Assembly (NCBI GenBank): GCA_025934135.1
Contig: JAICYR010000017.1
Location: forward strand, 1 to 32,026
Source of the DNA: Acidobacteriaceae bacterium
GTDB taxonomy: Bacteria > Acidobacteriota > Terriglobia > Terriglobales > Acidobacteriaceae
Direction: 5' to 3'
Length of the DNA: 32,026 bases
The translations under genes were made by a program, and so were the position numbers. Below the pieces are notes generated by a model. That model did no database searches and was not told where the DNA came from. It worked only from the letters and a program-made list of their open reading frames with translations. This document shows, one piece after another, positions 24,712 to 31,809 of the stretch. The stretch's first letter is position 1. Every line of letters starts with the position of its first letter.

Positions 24712-25646
24712 GCCGCGTTTACCTCCTCTGCCTGGGTGTCATTTGCAGCCGTGTTGGCCGGGGCGTAGCGCTGCACGGCCCATCGCGCAAAGTCCGCGAA
24801 TTGGGCGTTGTCGCGCGGGGGACTGGTGTGGTGCTCCTCCAAGCCCAGGTGCGCCGGTGTAAAGCACAGCGTCACAGCAACATCGAAAGGCTCAAGGGCG
24901 TCCATCATACGGTCGAACCAAGCGACGGCGTTGGGACGGAACGAGTCCGCCCAGCTCAATCCGGTCCGCACATGGCGGACGCCATGCGCTTTCATCCATT
25001 CAACGGCCTGGTCCAGCCGGGGGTCTTCAAAGTGAAACCATTGGCAGAGCCCGACGGAGCCATCCGTTGGAAAGTACTCGGCGGCAAGCTTGGGCGAGCC
25101 ATCGCTCTTGAGCAGGCCGAGGTAGTAGTGGCGGTAATAGGACGAGCCCTCGGCCTCTTTGTGGCGGGTTTCGGCGGGCCAGCTTGGGGGCAGGTCAAGA
25201 AGGCTGTACCAGTGGATGCGCTCGGCTTTGCCCCGAATCAGATCCAGCGTTCGCTGAAGACCGAACGCCTGGACTTCTTCGGCGCCAAATGAAGACGCGC
25301 CCACCTCCAGCACCCAGACTGGCTTGCCGGATACCTCGGCAGCTTCCGCGATTCGATCTGGCCATTCATTGATTTGCCAGTGGTTCCAATCGAGCGGGAA
25401 TCCGTGTACGCCGACCGCGTCCACGTGTTCCATGACGCCCTCACCTGCCATGAGGCGTATAAAGTCGCAATCGCATGAGGAGACGCCGCCGAGGACAATC
25501 GGCAACCCGGGGCTTGCCTCCCGGACCGCGGTTGAGGCTTGCCTGGCCATATCGCAGAAGCGCGCCCATCCGGGGTCAAGATGAAAGTTCCAATGTGAGA
25601 GATTATTCGGCTCGTTCCAAAGTACAACGGCTTCCAGCACTGACAT
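24708..25646 (-). CDS. Glycoside-hydrolase-like TIM barrel with permuted order
   Basis: A 312-residue protein. It opens almost at once with VVLWNEPNNLSHW (Asn11-Glu12, the acid/base strand-4 motif of clan GH-A), then VWVLEVGASS (Glu114, strand-7 nucleophile) and HWYSLLDLP (strand 8). After about residue 195 it continues with GLCQWF, VRHVRTGLSW, VAVTLCFTP and FARWAVQRYAP, which look like strands 1-3 of the same fold. The order is therefore 4-8 then 1-3. An in-frame TAG 24 bases upstream and an AAGGGAG box support a true start; GTG at 25640 has better spacing from this box than ATG 25646. No signal peptide is visible. It is the first gene of the leftward operon, and both catalytic Glu residues are kept. 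Confidence 0.75.
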   Translation of the reverse strand: MSVLEAVVLWNEPNNLSHWNFHLDPGWARFCDMARQASTAVREASPGLPIVLGGVSSCDCDFIRLMAGEGVMEHVDAVGVHGFPLDWNHWQINEWPDRIAEAAEVSGKPVWVLEVGASSFGAEEVQAFGLQRTLDLIRGKAERIHWYSLLDLPPSWPAETRHKEAEGSSYYRHYYLGLLKSDGSPKLAAEYFPTDGSVGLCQWFHFEDPRLDQAVEWMKAHGVRHVRTGLSWADSFRPNAVAWFDRMMDALEPFDVAVTLCFTPAHLGLEEHHTSPPRDNAQFADFARWAVQRYAPANTAANDTQAEEVNAA

Positions 25647-25687
25647 CTCCCTTCGGCTAACCGCAAGCTAAGCAGAGATATCGCTTG

Positions 25688-25710
25688 CCTCCCCACTTAA
25701 AAGTGGGAGG
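25688..25710. repeat. Inverted repeat (hairpin) between divergent genes
   Basis: CCTCCCCAC and GTGGGAGG flank a short AT-rich loop (one C bulged), giving a stem of about 8 base pairs, or 10 if the loop AT pairs close. No U tract follows on either strand, so it is unlikely to be an intrinsic terminator. It lies in the 235-base gap between the divergent glycan operon and the 25882 gene and would be in the leader of one of them. Confidence 0.45.
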
Positions 25711-25774
25711 TACAAAGAAGTTTTGAGGTTGCTCTAAAAACTCAGATGGTTCCGCATGAAGACTGATGAAAACA

Positions 25775-25791
25775 GTGTTTTTCAGAAACAC
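25775..25791. repeat. Small inverted repeat upstream of the Arg/Ser-tail gene
   Basis: GTGTTT-TTCAG-AAACAC is a perfect 6-base-pair stem with a 5-base loop. It is one of three small hairpins in the leader region before the gene at 25882, the others being at 25688-25710 and 25816-25830. Function is unknown. Confidence 0.35.
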
Positions 25792-25815
25792 GTGAAATGG
25801 CAACCAATGGACAAC

Positions 25816-25830
25816 CTGCCTTGGAGGCAG
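25816..25830. repeat. Small inverted repeat close to the 25882 start
   Basis: CTGCC-TTGGA-GGCAG is a perfect 5-base-pair stem with a 5-base loop, about 50 bases before the start codon at 25882. It may help structure the 5' leader; no known riboswitch pattern was recognised. Confidence 0.3.
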
Positions 25831-25881
25831 TCCTATCAAACTCGGCAGAGGGTAAGCCACACTCAAAGGGGAGGAGTGGAA

Positions 25882-26280
25882 ATGGCATTGTCAAAAACTA
25901 CACAGAATCATGAAGAAATTAAGAATTGGGCAGAGAAACGAGGGGCTGTTCCGGCGGAAGTAGCCAGCACGCATCGCCGGGATGAACCGGGAATTCTTCG
26001 CTTTTGCTTTCCGCGCGCTAGAGGCAAGAACAACGACAATCTGACAGAGATCTCTTGGGACGACTTCTTCGAGAAATTTGATGAGAACAATCTTGAGCTT
26101 GTGTATCAGGAAAAAACCGCTGCCGGAAGGCAAAGTAATTTCAACAAGTTGATTCATCCGGGACCGATGGGCCGCGCTGGATCTGGAAGCAGCAGCAGAA
26201 GTGGCAGCCGCGCTGAGTCGCGGAGCCGCAGTTCAGAAAGCAAATCCACCACGAGCCGGAGCCATCGACGCGCGGCGTAA
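25882..26280 (+). CDS. Small protein with Arg/Ser-rich tail
   Basis: A 132-residue protein. Residues 1-95 form a charged globular part with NWAEKRGAVPAEV, GILRFCFPR and the ISWDDFFEKFDENNLELVYQ segment. This resembles a small conserved bacterial protein family, sometimes mis-named as glucan branching enzyme in databases; it has no such domain here. Residues 99-132 are almost only Ser, Arg, Gly, Glu and Lys (SGSSSRSGSRAESRSRSSES and onward), likely disordered and positively charged. ATG 25882 follows a strong GGGGAGGA box at 25868-25875. Nucleic-acid binding through the tail is a guess. The YagU-like gene follows after 21 bases. Confidence 0.75.
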   Translation: MALSKTTQNHEEIKNWAEKRGAVPAEVASTHRRDEPGILRFCFPRARGKNNDNLTEISWDDFFEKFDENNLELVYQEKTAAGRQSNFNKLIHPGPMGRAGSGSSSRSGSRAESRSRSSESKSTTSRSHRRAA

Positions 26281-26301
26281 TAGCTCACGAGAGGTCAAAA
26301 A

Positions 26302-26829
26302 ATGAGTTCACACAATGGCAAGCATCATCCAGTGCGCGGTGCGATGGCCGGAGTTGCGGGGGGTCTGATTGCTTCCTGGGTCATGAACGAATTTATAAGT
26401 GGCCCGGGCAAAAAGATTCAGGAATCCATGCAGGATCCCCAGCAGCAAAATGGCCAGAAAAGCTCGGAAGAGGAGACCGCCACGATGAAGACGGCTGATG
26501 CAATTGTCGAGACGGTGACGGGTGGCCAACACCTTTCCCATGAAGGAAAACAAAAGGGCGGAGTGGTTGTCCACTATGGATACGGCGCTTTGATGGGCGG
26601 TCTTTATGGAGGGCTGGTCGAGTACTGGAAAGCTCCGAAAGCCGGATTGGGAACAGTATTTGGGAGCGTGCTATTCGGCGCGGGAGACCTGCTGGCGGTT
26701 CCTGCGTTGAACCTGGGGCCGTCTCCTACGGAGCAGCCGGCGACTTCACAGACGAATTCGTTTCTGGCGCATCTGGTTTACGGCACGACGACGGAACTGG
26801 CGCGGCGCGCAGTGCGGGCGGTGTTGTGA
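26302..26829 (+). CDS. YagU/DUF1440-like membrane protein
   Basis: A 175-residue protein with two or three Gly-rich membrane helices. The first is at residues 13-33 (AMAGVAGGLIASWVMNEF), followed by a hydrophilic stretch. The second region is VVVHYGYGALMGGLYGGLVE and the third FGSVLFGAGDLLAVPAL. The layout and the late HLVYGTTTELARR segment fit the DUF1440 family of E. coli YagU, an inner-membrane protein of unclear function linked to acid resistance. It follows the Arg/Ser-tail gene by 21 bases and is probably co-transcribed. The assignment is by pattern memory only. Confidence 0.7.
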   Translation: MSSHNGKHHPVRGAMAGVAGGLIASWVMNEFISGPGKKIQESMQDPQQQNGQKSSEEETATMKTADAIVETVTGGQHLSHEGKQKGGVVVHYGYGALMGGLYGGLVEYWKAPKAGLGTVFGSVLFGAGDLLAVPALNLGPSPTEQPATSQTNSFLAHLVYGTTTELARRAVRAVL

Positions 26830-26833
26830 GGTT

Positions 26834-27154
26834 TCAGGCTGCCTGATTTTTTCCGGAGGACTGCTTTTCCAAATTGCCCGTCCACTTCAGGAATGAAAGC
26901 AGGTTCCCTCGCTCGCGCCAGGTGAAACGCAGCATGTCGAGGGCGGAGATTTGGTCCGCCTTCACGCCGGAGTAGGTCTCGATACGCCACCTCAGATATT
27001 CGCTGCGCCATGGGCGAAGGCGTGAGCCGCTGGTGGCCTTCCATAAAAATCGAATGGCAGCGATCAACAGAATCCTCTGCCCAAGTATAGCGACATCAAC
27101 AGAGTCGCGATCCAGCAGGGAAACCCGGTGTGTTGCAAGCAGCGTCCAAGCCAT
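26834..27154 (-). CDS. Small conserved-type hypothetical protein
   Basis: A 106-residue basic protein convergent with the YagU-like gene (4 bases apart) and divergent from the TPP enzyme gene (49 bases). One hydrophobic segment, DVAILGQRILLIAAIRFLW, lies near residues 19-37. It is followed by an Arg/Trp-rich patch, RLRPWRSEYLRWRIETYSGV, and then MLRFTWRERGNLLSFLKW. The Arg/Trp pattern is not random and resembles small hypothetical proteins I have seen in acidobacterial genomes, but no family is named. A membrane-associated role is possible. The start may lie further in. Confidence 0.55.
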   Translation of the reverse strand: MAWTLLATHRVSLLDRDSVDVAILGQRILLIAAIRFLWKATSGSRLRPWRSEYLRWRIETYSGVKADQISALDMLRFTWRERGNLLSFLKWTGNLEKQSSGKNQAA

Positions 27155-27203
27155 TAACTGGCGAGTTTTATTTCATAAACAATTCACCCCTGAGGAGACG
27201 GCC

Positions 27204-28946
27204 GTGGATGCTTCGGATGTATTGGTGGAACGCTTGATTGCATGGGGAGTCGATACTGTTTTCGGGCTGCCCGGCGATGGGATCAACGGTATGTTTGAGG
27301 CCCTTCGCAAGCAGAAGGACAAGATCCGGTTCATTCATGTGAGGCATGAAGAGTCGGCGGCCTTTATGGCCTGCGCGTATGCCAAGTTCACAGGGCGGCT
27401 AGGCGTGTGCATCGCGACCTCCGGGCCGGGGGGCATTCACCTGCTTAACGGGCTCTACGATGCCAAGATGGACGGCGCGCCGGTGCTGGCAATTACCGGC
27501 ATGCAACATAGCGACCTCATCGGCACCTTCACCCAGCAGGATGTGGAGTTGGATAAGCTCTACATGAACGTTGCGCAGTACAACGAGCGAGTGATGAACG
27601 GCGCGCATATGGAATCCGTGGCCGACATCGCGATTCGCACGGCACTCACCCAGCGGAGCGTTTCTCACATCACCATCCCCGTGGACGTGCAGGTCGAGTC
27701 CATGAAGAAGGGTCGATCCAAACGCGATCCGGTACACCACACGTCCGCGGTGCCGGCGAATTTTGAGCAGTTGCCGTCCAGCGTTGATTTGCAGCACGCC
27801 GCCGACATTTTGAACCGCGGCAAGCGCATTGCGATTCTAGCTGGCCAGGGCGCTTTGCAGGCCACCGACGAACTGGAAGCCATGGCGGAGAAGCTGGGAG
27901 CGCCGATTATTAAGCCGCTGCTGGGAAAGGCAGCCGTTCCCGACGACAGCCCGTACACCACCGGAGGCATTGGCTTGCTCGGCACGGAGCCATCGCAGGA
28001 TGCGCTTGAAGACTGCGACACCCTGTTCATGGTGGGAACATCATTTCCGTACATAGAGTTTTTGCCCGAGCCTGGCTCCGTCAAGTGCGTGCAAATCGAC
28101 CTCGATCCGCAGCGTATCAGCCTTCGCTATCCGGTCGACGCCGGATTGGTCGGGGATTCCAAAAACTGCTTGCAGGCGCTGCTGCCGATGGTGCGCCAGC
28201 ACAAGAAGGGATTTCTTGAAAAGGCGCAGAAGGCGAAGAAAGATTGGCAAAAGCTGTTGGAAGAGCGCGGAACATGGATGGATAAACCCATGAAACCCCA
28301 GGTGATCGGCTGGGAACTTGGCAAGCGCATCCCATCCAACGCCATCGTTACCTCCGACTCCGGGACCATCACCACATGGTGGGCGCGCTACGTCCCCGCG
28401 CTGCGCGGTCAGAAGCATAGCTGCTCCGGCAACCTGGCCACCATGGCCTGCGGGCTGCCTTACGCGATTGCGGCGGCGGTGGCGTATCCTGACCGGCCCG
28501 TTTACTGCATCATCGGCGATGGCGGGTTGAGCATGTTGCTTGGTGAGCTGATTACGGTCGCGGCATACAAGCTCAACATCAAAATTGTTCTCATCAAGAA
28601 CAACACGCTGGGCCAGATCAAGTGGGAGCAGATGGTCTTCCTCGGAAATCCCGAGTACGGCGTCGATCTTTATCCCGCCGATTTCGTCGCCATCGCGCGC
28701 GGGGCCGGGATCGAGGCCATTCAAATCGACGATCCCAACTTGTGCGCGTCGCAATTGGATAGTGTGGTCAAGAGGCCCGGCCCTGTTCTTATTGAGGCCG
28801 TGGTGGACCAATTCACGCCGCCTATGCCCGCGAAGGTCAAAGCGTCGCAGGCAGCAAAGTTTGCTGAAGCGCTCGTGCGAGGCGAACCCAACACAAGCAA
28901 AATCGTGCTGACGAGCGCTCACGAAAGAATTCGCGAGCTGGTGTAA
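27204..28946 (+). CDS. PoxB-like thiamine-pyrophosphate enzyme
   Basis: A 580-residue TPP enzyme of the pyruvate oxidase/acetolactate synthase group. The N-terminal Pyr domain has GLPGDGINGM and the catalytic Glu49 in VRHEESAAF, then ATSGPGGIHLLNGLYDAKMD. The C-terminal PP domain has the TPP/Mg motif GDGGLSMLLGELITVAAYK through to IKNNTLGQIKWEQ near residues 438-470. The middle domain is the usual FAD/ADP-binding region, with GRVLAGQGALQ-like wording (KRIAILAGQGAL). It may oxidise pyruvate to acetate and CO2, passing electrons to quinone, or act on another 2-keto acid. The start is GTG 27204 after a TGAGGAG box. It heads the operon that runs to the window end. Confidence 0.87.
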   Translation: MDASDVLVERLIAWGVDTVFGLPGDGINGMFEALRKQKDKIRFIHVRHEESAAFMACAYAKFTGRLGVCIATSGPGGIHLLNGLYDAKMDGAPVLAITGMQHSDLIGTFTQQDVELDKLYMNVAQYNERVMNGAHMESVADIAIRTALTQRSVSHITIPVDVQVESMKKGRSKRDPVHHTSAVPANFEQLPSSVDLQHAADILNRGKRIAILAGQGALQATDELEAMAEKLGAPIIKPLLGKAAVPDDSPYTTGGIGLLGTEPSQDALEDCDTLFMVGTSFPYIEFLPEPGSVKCVQIDLDPQRISLRYPVDAGLVGDSKNCLQALLPMVRQHKKGFLEKAQKAKKDWQKLLEERGTWMDKPMKPQVIGWELGKRIPSNAIVTSDSGTITTWWARYVPALRGQKHSCSGNLATMACGLPYAIAAAVAYPDRPVYCIIGDGGLSMLLGELITVAAYKLNIKIVLIKNNTLGQIKWEQMVFLGNPEYGVDLYPADFVAIARGAGIEAIQIDDPNLCASQLDSVVKRPGPVLIEAVVDQFTPPMPAKVKASQAAKFAEALVRGEPNTSKIVLTSAHERIRELV

Positions 28947-28967
28947 CAAAACTGAAAGGACACGATC

Positions 28968-30089
28968 TTGACGGGACTGTCGCAGGCGGCGGTGACCGGC
29001 GTCACCGTGCAGGCATACACAATTCCAACCGACGCTCCGGAAGCGGACGGCACATTCGCGTGGACTTCGACGACGCTGGTGCTGGCCGAGATTAGTGCGG
29101 GAGGGAAGACCGGCCTCGGCTATACCTACGGCAGCAAAGCCATCGCGGCGGTGTGCCAGCATCTGGCGGAGAAGTGCCTGCAGGGGCAATCAGCGTTCGA
29201 TATCTCACGGCTGCATCGGTCGATGCTGGACCAGGTCCGCAACGACGGTAGCCGGGGCATCGCGTCCATGGCCATTTCCGCTTTGGACGTTGCGCTGTGG
29301 GACCTGAAGGCCCGGCTGCTGGGCTGCTCGGTGGTTGAGTTGCTGGGCAGTTGCCATGAGAGAGTTGCGGGGTATGGGAGTGGAGGCTTTACGTCGTATT
29401 CAAATGCCAAACTTGCCGAGCAGCTTTCCGGATGGGCAAAAAGCGGACTGGAAATGGTGAAGATGAAGGTGGGCACTGATCCGTCAGCCGATCCTGAGCG
29501 CGTCCGCGTGGCGCGAAAGGCGATTGGTCCAAAGACCTCGCTGTTTGTGGACGCGAATGGGGCATACAGCACAAAACAGGCGGTCATGCTGTCCGAGAGA
29601 TTCGTAGAGCAGGGCGTGAGCTGGTTCGAGGAGCCGGTCAGCTCGGACCGTCTCGCCGATCTTCGCTTTGTGCGCGAATCAGTGCCGGCGCACATCGAAG
29701 TTGCCGCTGGCGAATATGGCTACGACCCCTATTACTTCCGGCGGATGCTGGAAGCGCAGGCGGTGGATGTGCTGCAAGTGGATGCGACGCGCTGCAAGGG
29801 CTATACGGGCTTCCTGCAAGCGGCGGCGATCGCGGAGAGTTTTGGATGCTCCATCTCCGCCCACTGTGCCCCGTCGCTCCACATGCATGTATGCTGCGCC
29901 GTTCCGGACCTTCGCCACGTCGAGTATTTCCACGATCATGTCCGCATAGAGAAGATGCTCTTCGACGGATTCATCGCCGCGAAGCACGGGGCGCTGGAAC
30001 CGGATCGCTCGGCTCCGGGGCTTGGGCTTACCTTCAAATACAAGGACGCGGAGCGCTACGCAGCCGACCGGCTTCGGAAGGCCGCATGA
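28968..30089 (+). CDS. Enolase-superfamily sugar-acid dehydratase-type protein
   Basis: A 373-residue protein of the mandelate racemase/muconate lactonising group. The KxK motif is Lys165/Lys167 (EMVKMKVG). Metal ligands are Asp195 (FVDANGAY), Glu221 (WFEEPV) and Glu249 (AAGEYGY). A C-terminal His299 in SISAHCAPSLH is the likely second catalytic base. The set fits acid-sugar dehydratases or related epimerases. The start is TTG 28968 after a GAAAGGA box. It lies 21 bases after the TPP enzyme gene, and the membrane protein gene overlaps its end by 4 bases (ATGA). Substrate is unknown; a hexonate or pentonate would suit the neighbours. Confidence 0.85.
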   Translation: MTGLSQAAVTGVTVQAYTIPTDAPEADGTFAWTSTTLVLAEISAGGKTGLGYTYGSKAIAAVCQHLAEKCLQGQSAFDISRLHRSMLDQVRNDGSRGIASMAISALDVALWDLKARLLGCSVVELLGSCHERVAGYGSGGFTSYSNAKLAEQLSGWAKSGLEMVKMKVGTDPSADPERVRVARKAIGPKTSLFVDANGAYSTKQAVMLSERFVEQGVSWFEEPVSSDRLADLRFVRESVPAHIEVAAGEYGYDPYYFRRMLEAQAVDVLQVDATRCKGYTGFLQAAAIAESFGCSISAHCAPSLHMHVCCAVPDLRHVEYFHDHVRIEKMLFDGFIAAKHGALEPDRSAPGLGLTFKYKDAERYAADRLRKAA

Positions 30090-31054
30090 GCTTTGTCCTG
30101 ACAACGGAACTAGAGCGCACGGCGAAACGTGTGCTTCCGAAGCGCGGCGGCGACTTCGTGGCGAACGCGCTGGAGCATATCCGGCGAGGCTGCTTTCAGC
30201 GCAGCCTGTGCCTAGTGGTGACGACGACCAGCATTGCCAGTGGAATTGAAGTTGGTTATGAGCACTACCGGGGAAGCTACAGCAATCCGGTGATGTATAC
30301 GCCGGTCATTCTCAGCGGAGTTGTGGCTGGCGCGGGGATTTCCGGAATCTTCAGCCGATGGGGTGCGCGGGTGGCGCTACGCGTGGCCAGCATTATTACG
30401 CTGGCGGATGGAATTATCGGGTTCTTCTTTCATGTGCGCGGCATCGCGCGCAAGCCCGGCGGCTGGGGACTTCCTATTACCAATATCGTGATGGGGCCGC
30501 CAATTTTTGCTCCGCTGCTGTTCGGAACCAGCGCATATCTGGGGCTGATGGCTTCGTATCTGCGCCGTGAAGAGGAGATGGGCACCGCGATTGAGCGGGC
30601 GCGCGAGACGGTCATCGAACTGAAGCCGGGCAAGACGGATTGGCGCGAGGACCTCCGCTACGGCAGGTTCCAGAAGCACCTGGCGATGGTCACATTTTTT
30701 TGGGCGTTGTTCAGCGGATTTGAAGCCTGGTACTCGCATTACAAGTCAAATTTTCGCTATAGGGTGCAGTGGAGTCCGGTGATTTTGACGCCGCTCATCA
30801 TGGCATCAGCCGCGGGCGCGGCCAAGAGCCGCCGCATGGCCAATACCGCGCTACCCGCGGCTTCCGCGCTGGCTCTGGTGAACGGCGCCGTCGGATTTTA
30901 TTTTCACGCGCGTGGAATCTTTCGCCGGCCCGGCGGCGCAAAGAAGCCGCTCTACAACGCGCTGTATGGGCCGCCGATATTTGCGCCGCTGCTTTTCGCA
31001 GCATGCGGATTTCTGGGCATGATGGCCAGCCTTCTTCGCAGGGAGCGCAAATGA
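30086..31054 (+). CDS. Internally duplicated multi-helix membrane protein
   Basis: A 322-residue membrane protein made of two tandem copies. Residues 37-162 and 195-320 match in order: FQRSLCLVV / FQKHLAMVT, YTPVILSG / WSPVILTP, GFFFHVRGIARKPGG / GFYFHARGIFRRPGG, MGPPIFAPLLFG / YGPPIFAPLLFA and GLMASYLRRE / GMMASLLRRE. Each copy has about four hydrophobic helices. The repeated FxFHxRGI-x-R-PGG and GPPIFAPL motifs, with His and Arg in the membrane edge, suggest a cofactor or redox role near the dehydrogenase genes, but this is inference. It overlaps the genes on both sides by 4 bases (ATGA). No family was recognised with certainty. Confidence 0.8.
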   Translation: MSFVLTTELERTAKRVLPKRGGDFVANALEHIRRGCFQRSLCLVVTTTSIASGIEVGYEHYRGSYSNPVMYTPVILSGVVAGAGISGIFSRWGARVALRVASIITLADGIIGFFFHVRGIARKPGGWGLPITNIVMGPPIFAPLLFGTSAYLGLMASYLRREEEMGTAIERARETVIELKPGKTDWREDLRYGRFQKHLAMVTFFWALFSGFEAWYSHYKSNFRYRVQWSPVILTPLIMASAAGAAKSRRMANTALPAASALALVNGAVGFYFHARGIFRRPGGAKKPLYNALYGPPIFAPLLFAACGFLGMMASLLRRERK

Positions 31055-31809
31055 GCAGCAAGCGTTCATTCCCAGTCGATCCGGCTACGGGCAAGCCCAT
31101 TCGAGATTTGGAGCAGCCGGGATATTATCCCGGCTACAGCACGCTTGGGCAGAAGAAGAAGTGGGATGAAACGACGCGCGGCGTAGTGGTGAAGCGGGCG
31201 TATTCAACAGGCGAAATCCGGTTCTTTGGCCCAGAGGAGGGGGCGCTGATGGAAGCGATCATCGAGAGGCTGGTTCCGCAGGATGACCGCTCGGAGGAGC
31301 GGACGATTCCGATACTGCCGGTGATTGATGAGCGGCTTTTTAAGAATGAGCTGAACGGATTTCGATACGAGGACATGCCTCCCGATCGCGAGGCGTATCA
31401 CCTGGGCCTGAAGGCGATTGACGAGATGGCCCAGAAGCGGTTCAAAATGCCGTTTACAGAACTGCCGGTTTTCAGCCAGGAGCTGATTCTGAAATCGCTT
31501 CACGATGGCAAGCCCGATCCTGACCATCCGGTGTGGAAGCGGATGCCGGTGCATCGCTTCTGGGCGCTGCTGATGGAGGACTGCGTGACCGCCTACTATT
31601 CGCATCCGTGGGCGTGGGATGAGATTGGATTCGGGGGCCCGGCGTATCCGCGCGCCTACATGCGGCTGGAAAACGGATTGTCTGAGCCGTGGGAGAAGGA
31701 TGAGTCGCGCTATGAATGGAAAGCACCCGCCGATTCGGTATCGGAAATAGAAGAGGGCGGCGCGCCGCCCGAGCATGGCTCGCTGCACGGGCATGGAGGC
31801 ACGCACTGA
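31051..31809 (+). CDS. Gluconate 2-dehydrogenase subunit 3-like protein
   Basis: A 252-residue protein resembling the small subunit of membrane-bound gluconate 2-dehydrogenase. The core includes GALMEAIIERLVPQDD near residues 63-80, a family-typical start, and later VHRFWALLMEDCVTAYYSHP and AWDEIGFGGPAYPRAY near residues 170-208. No Tat or Sec signal is visible at the N-terminus, which opens with a hydrophilic SSKRSFPVD. The C-terminus is Gly/His-rich (HGSLHGHGGTH). It should pair with the GMC flavoprotein encoded directly downstream, whose ATG overlaps this stop by one base (TGATG). Confidence 0.83.
   Translation: MSSKRSFPVDPATGKPIRDLEQPGYYPGYSTLGQKKKWDETTRGVVVKRAYSTGEIRFFGPEEGALMEAIIERLVPQDDRSEERTIPILPVIDERLFKNELNGFRYEDMPPDREAYHLGLKAIDEMAQKRFKMPFTELPVFSQELILKSLHDGKPDPDHPVWKRMPVHRFWALLMEDCVTAYYSHPWAWDEIGFGGPAYPRAYMRLENGLSEPWEKDESRYEWKAPADSVSEIEEGGAPPEHGSLHGHGGTH

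Noticed and set aside
25688-25710. Intrinsic terminator
   Set aside because: The hairpin has no run of T on either strand and lies between divergent starts, where a terminator is not needed.
25763-25797. Hammerhead-like core: CTGATGA followed by a stem and GAAA
   Set aside because: The stem between the two conserved boxes does not start at the required position, and no pairing for stem I around a cleavage site was found. Probably chance.
28041-29189. Long leftward open frame (382 codons) opposite the TPP enzyme and enolase-type genes
   Set aside because: It spans the junction of two well-supported genes on the other strand, is Arg/His-rich and shows no domain.
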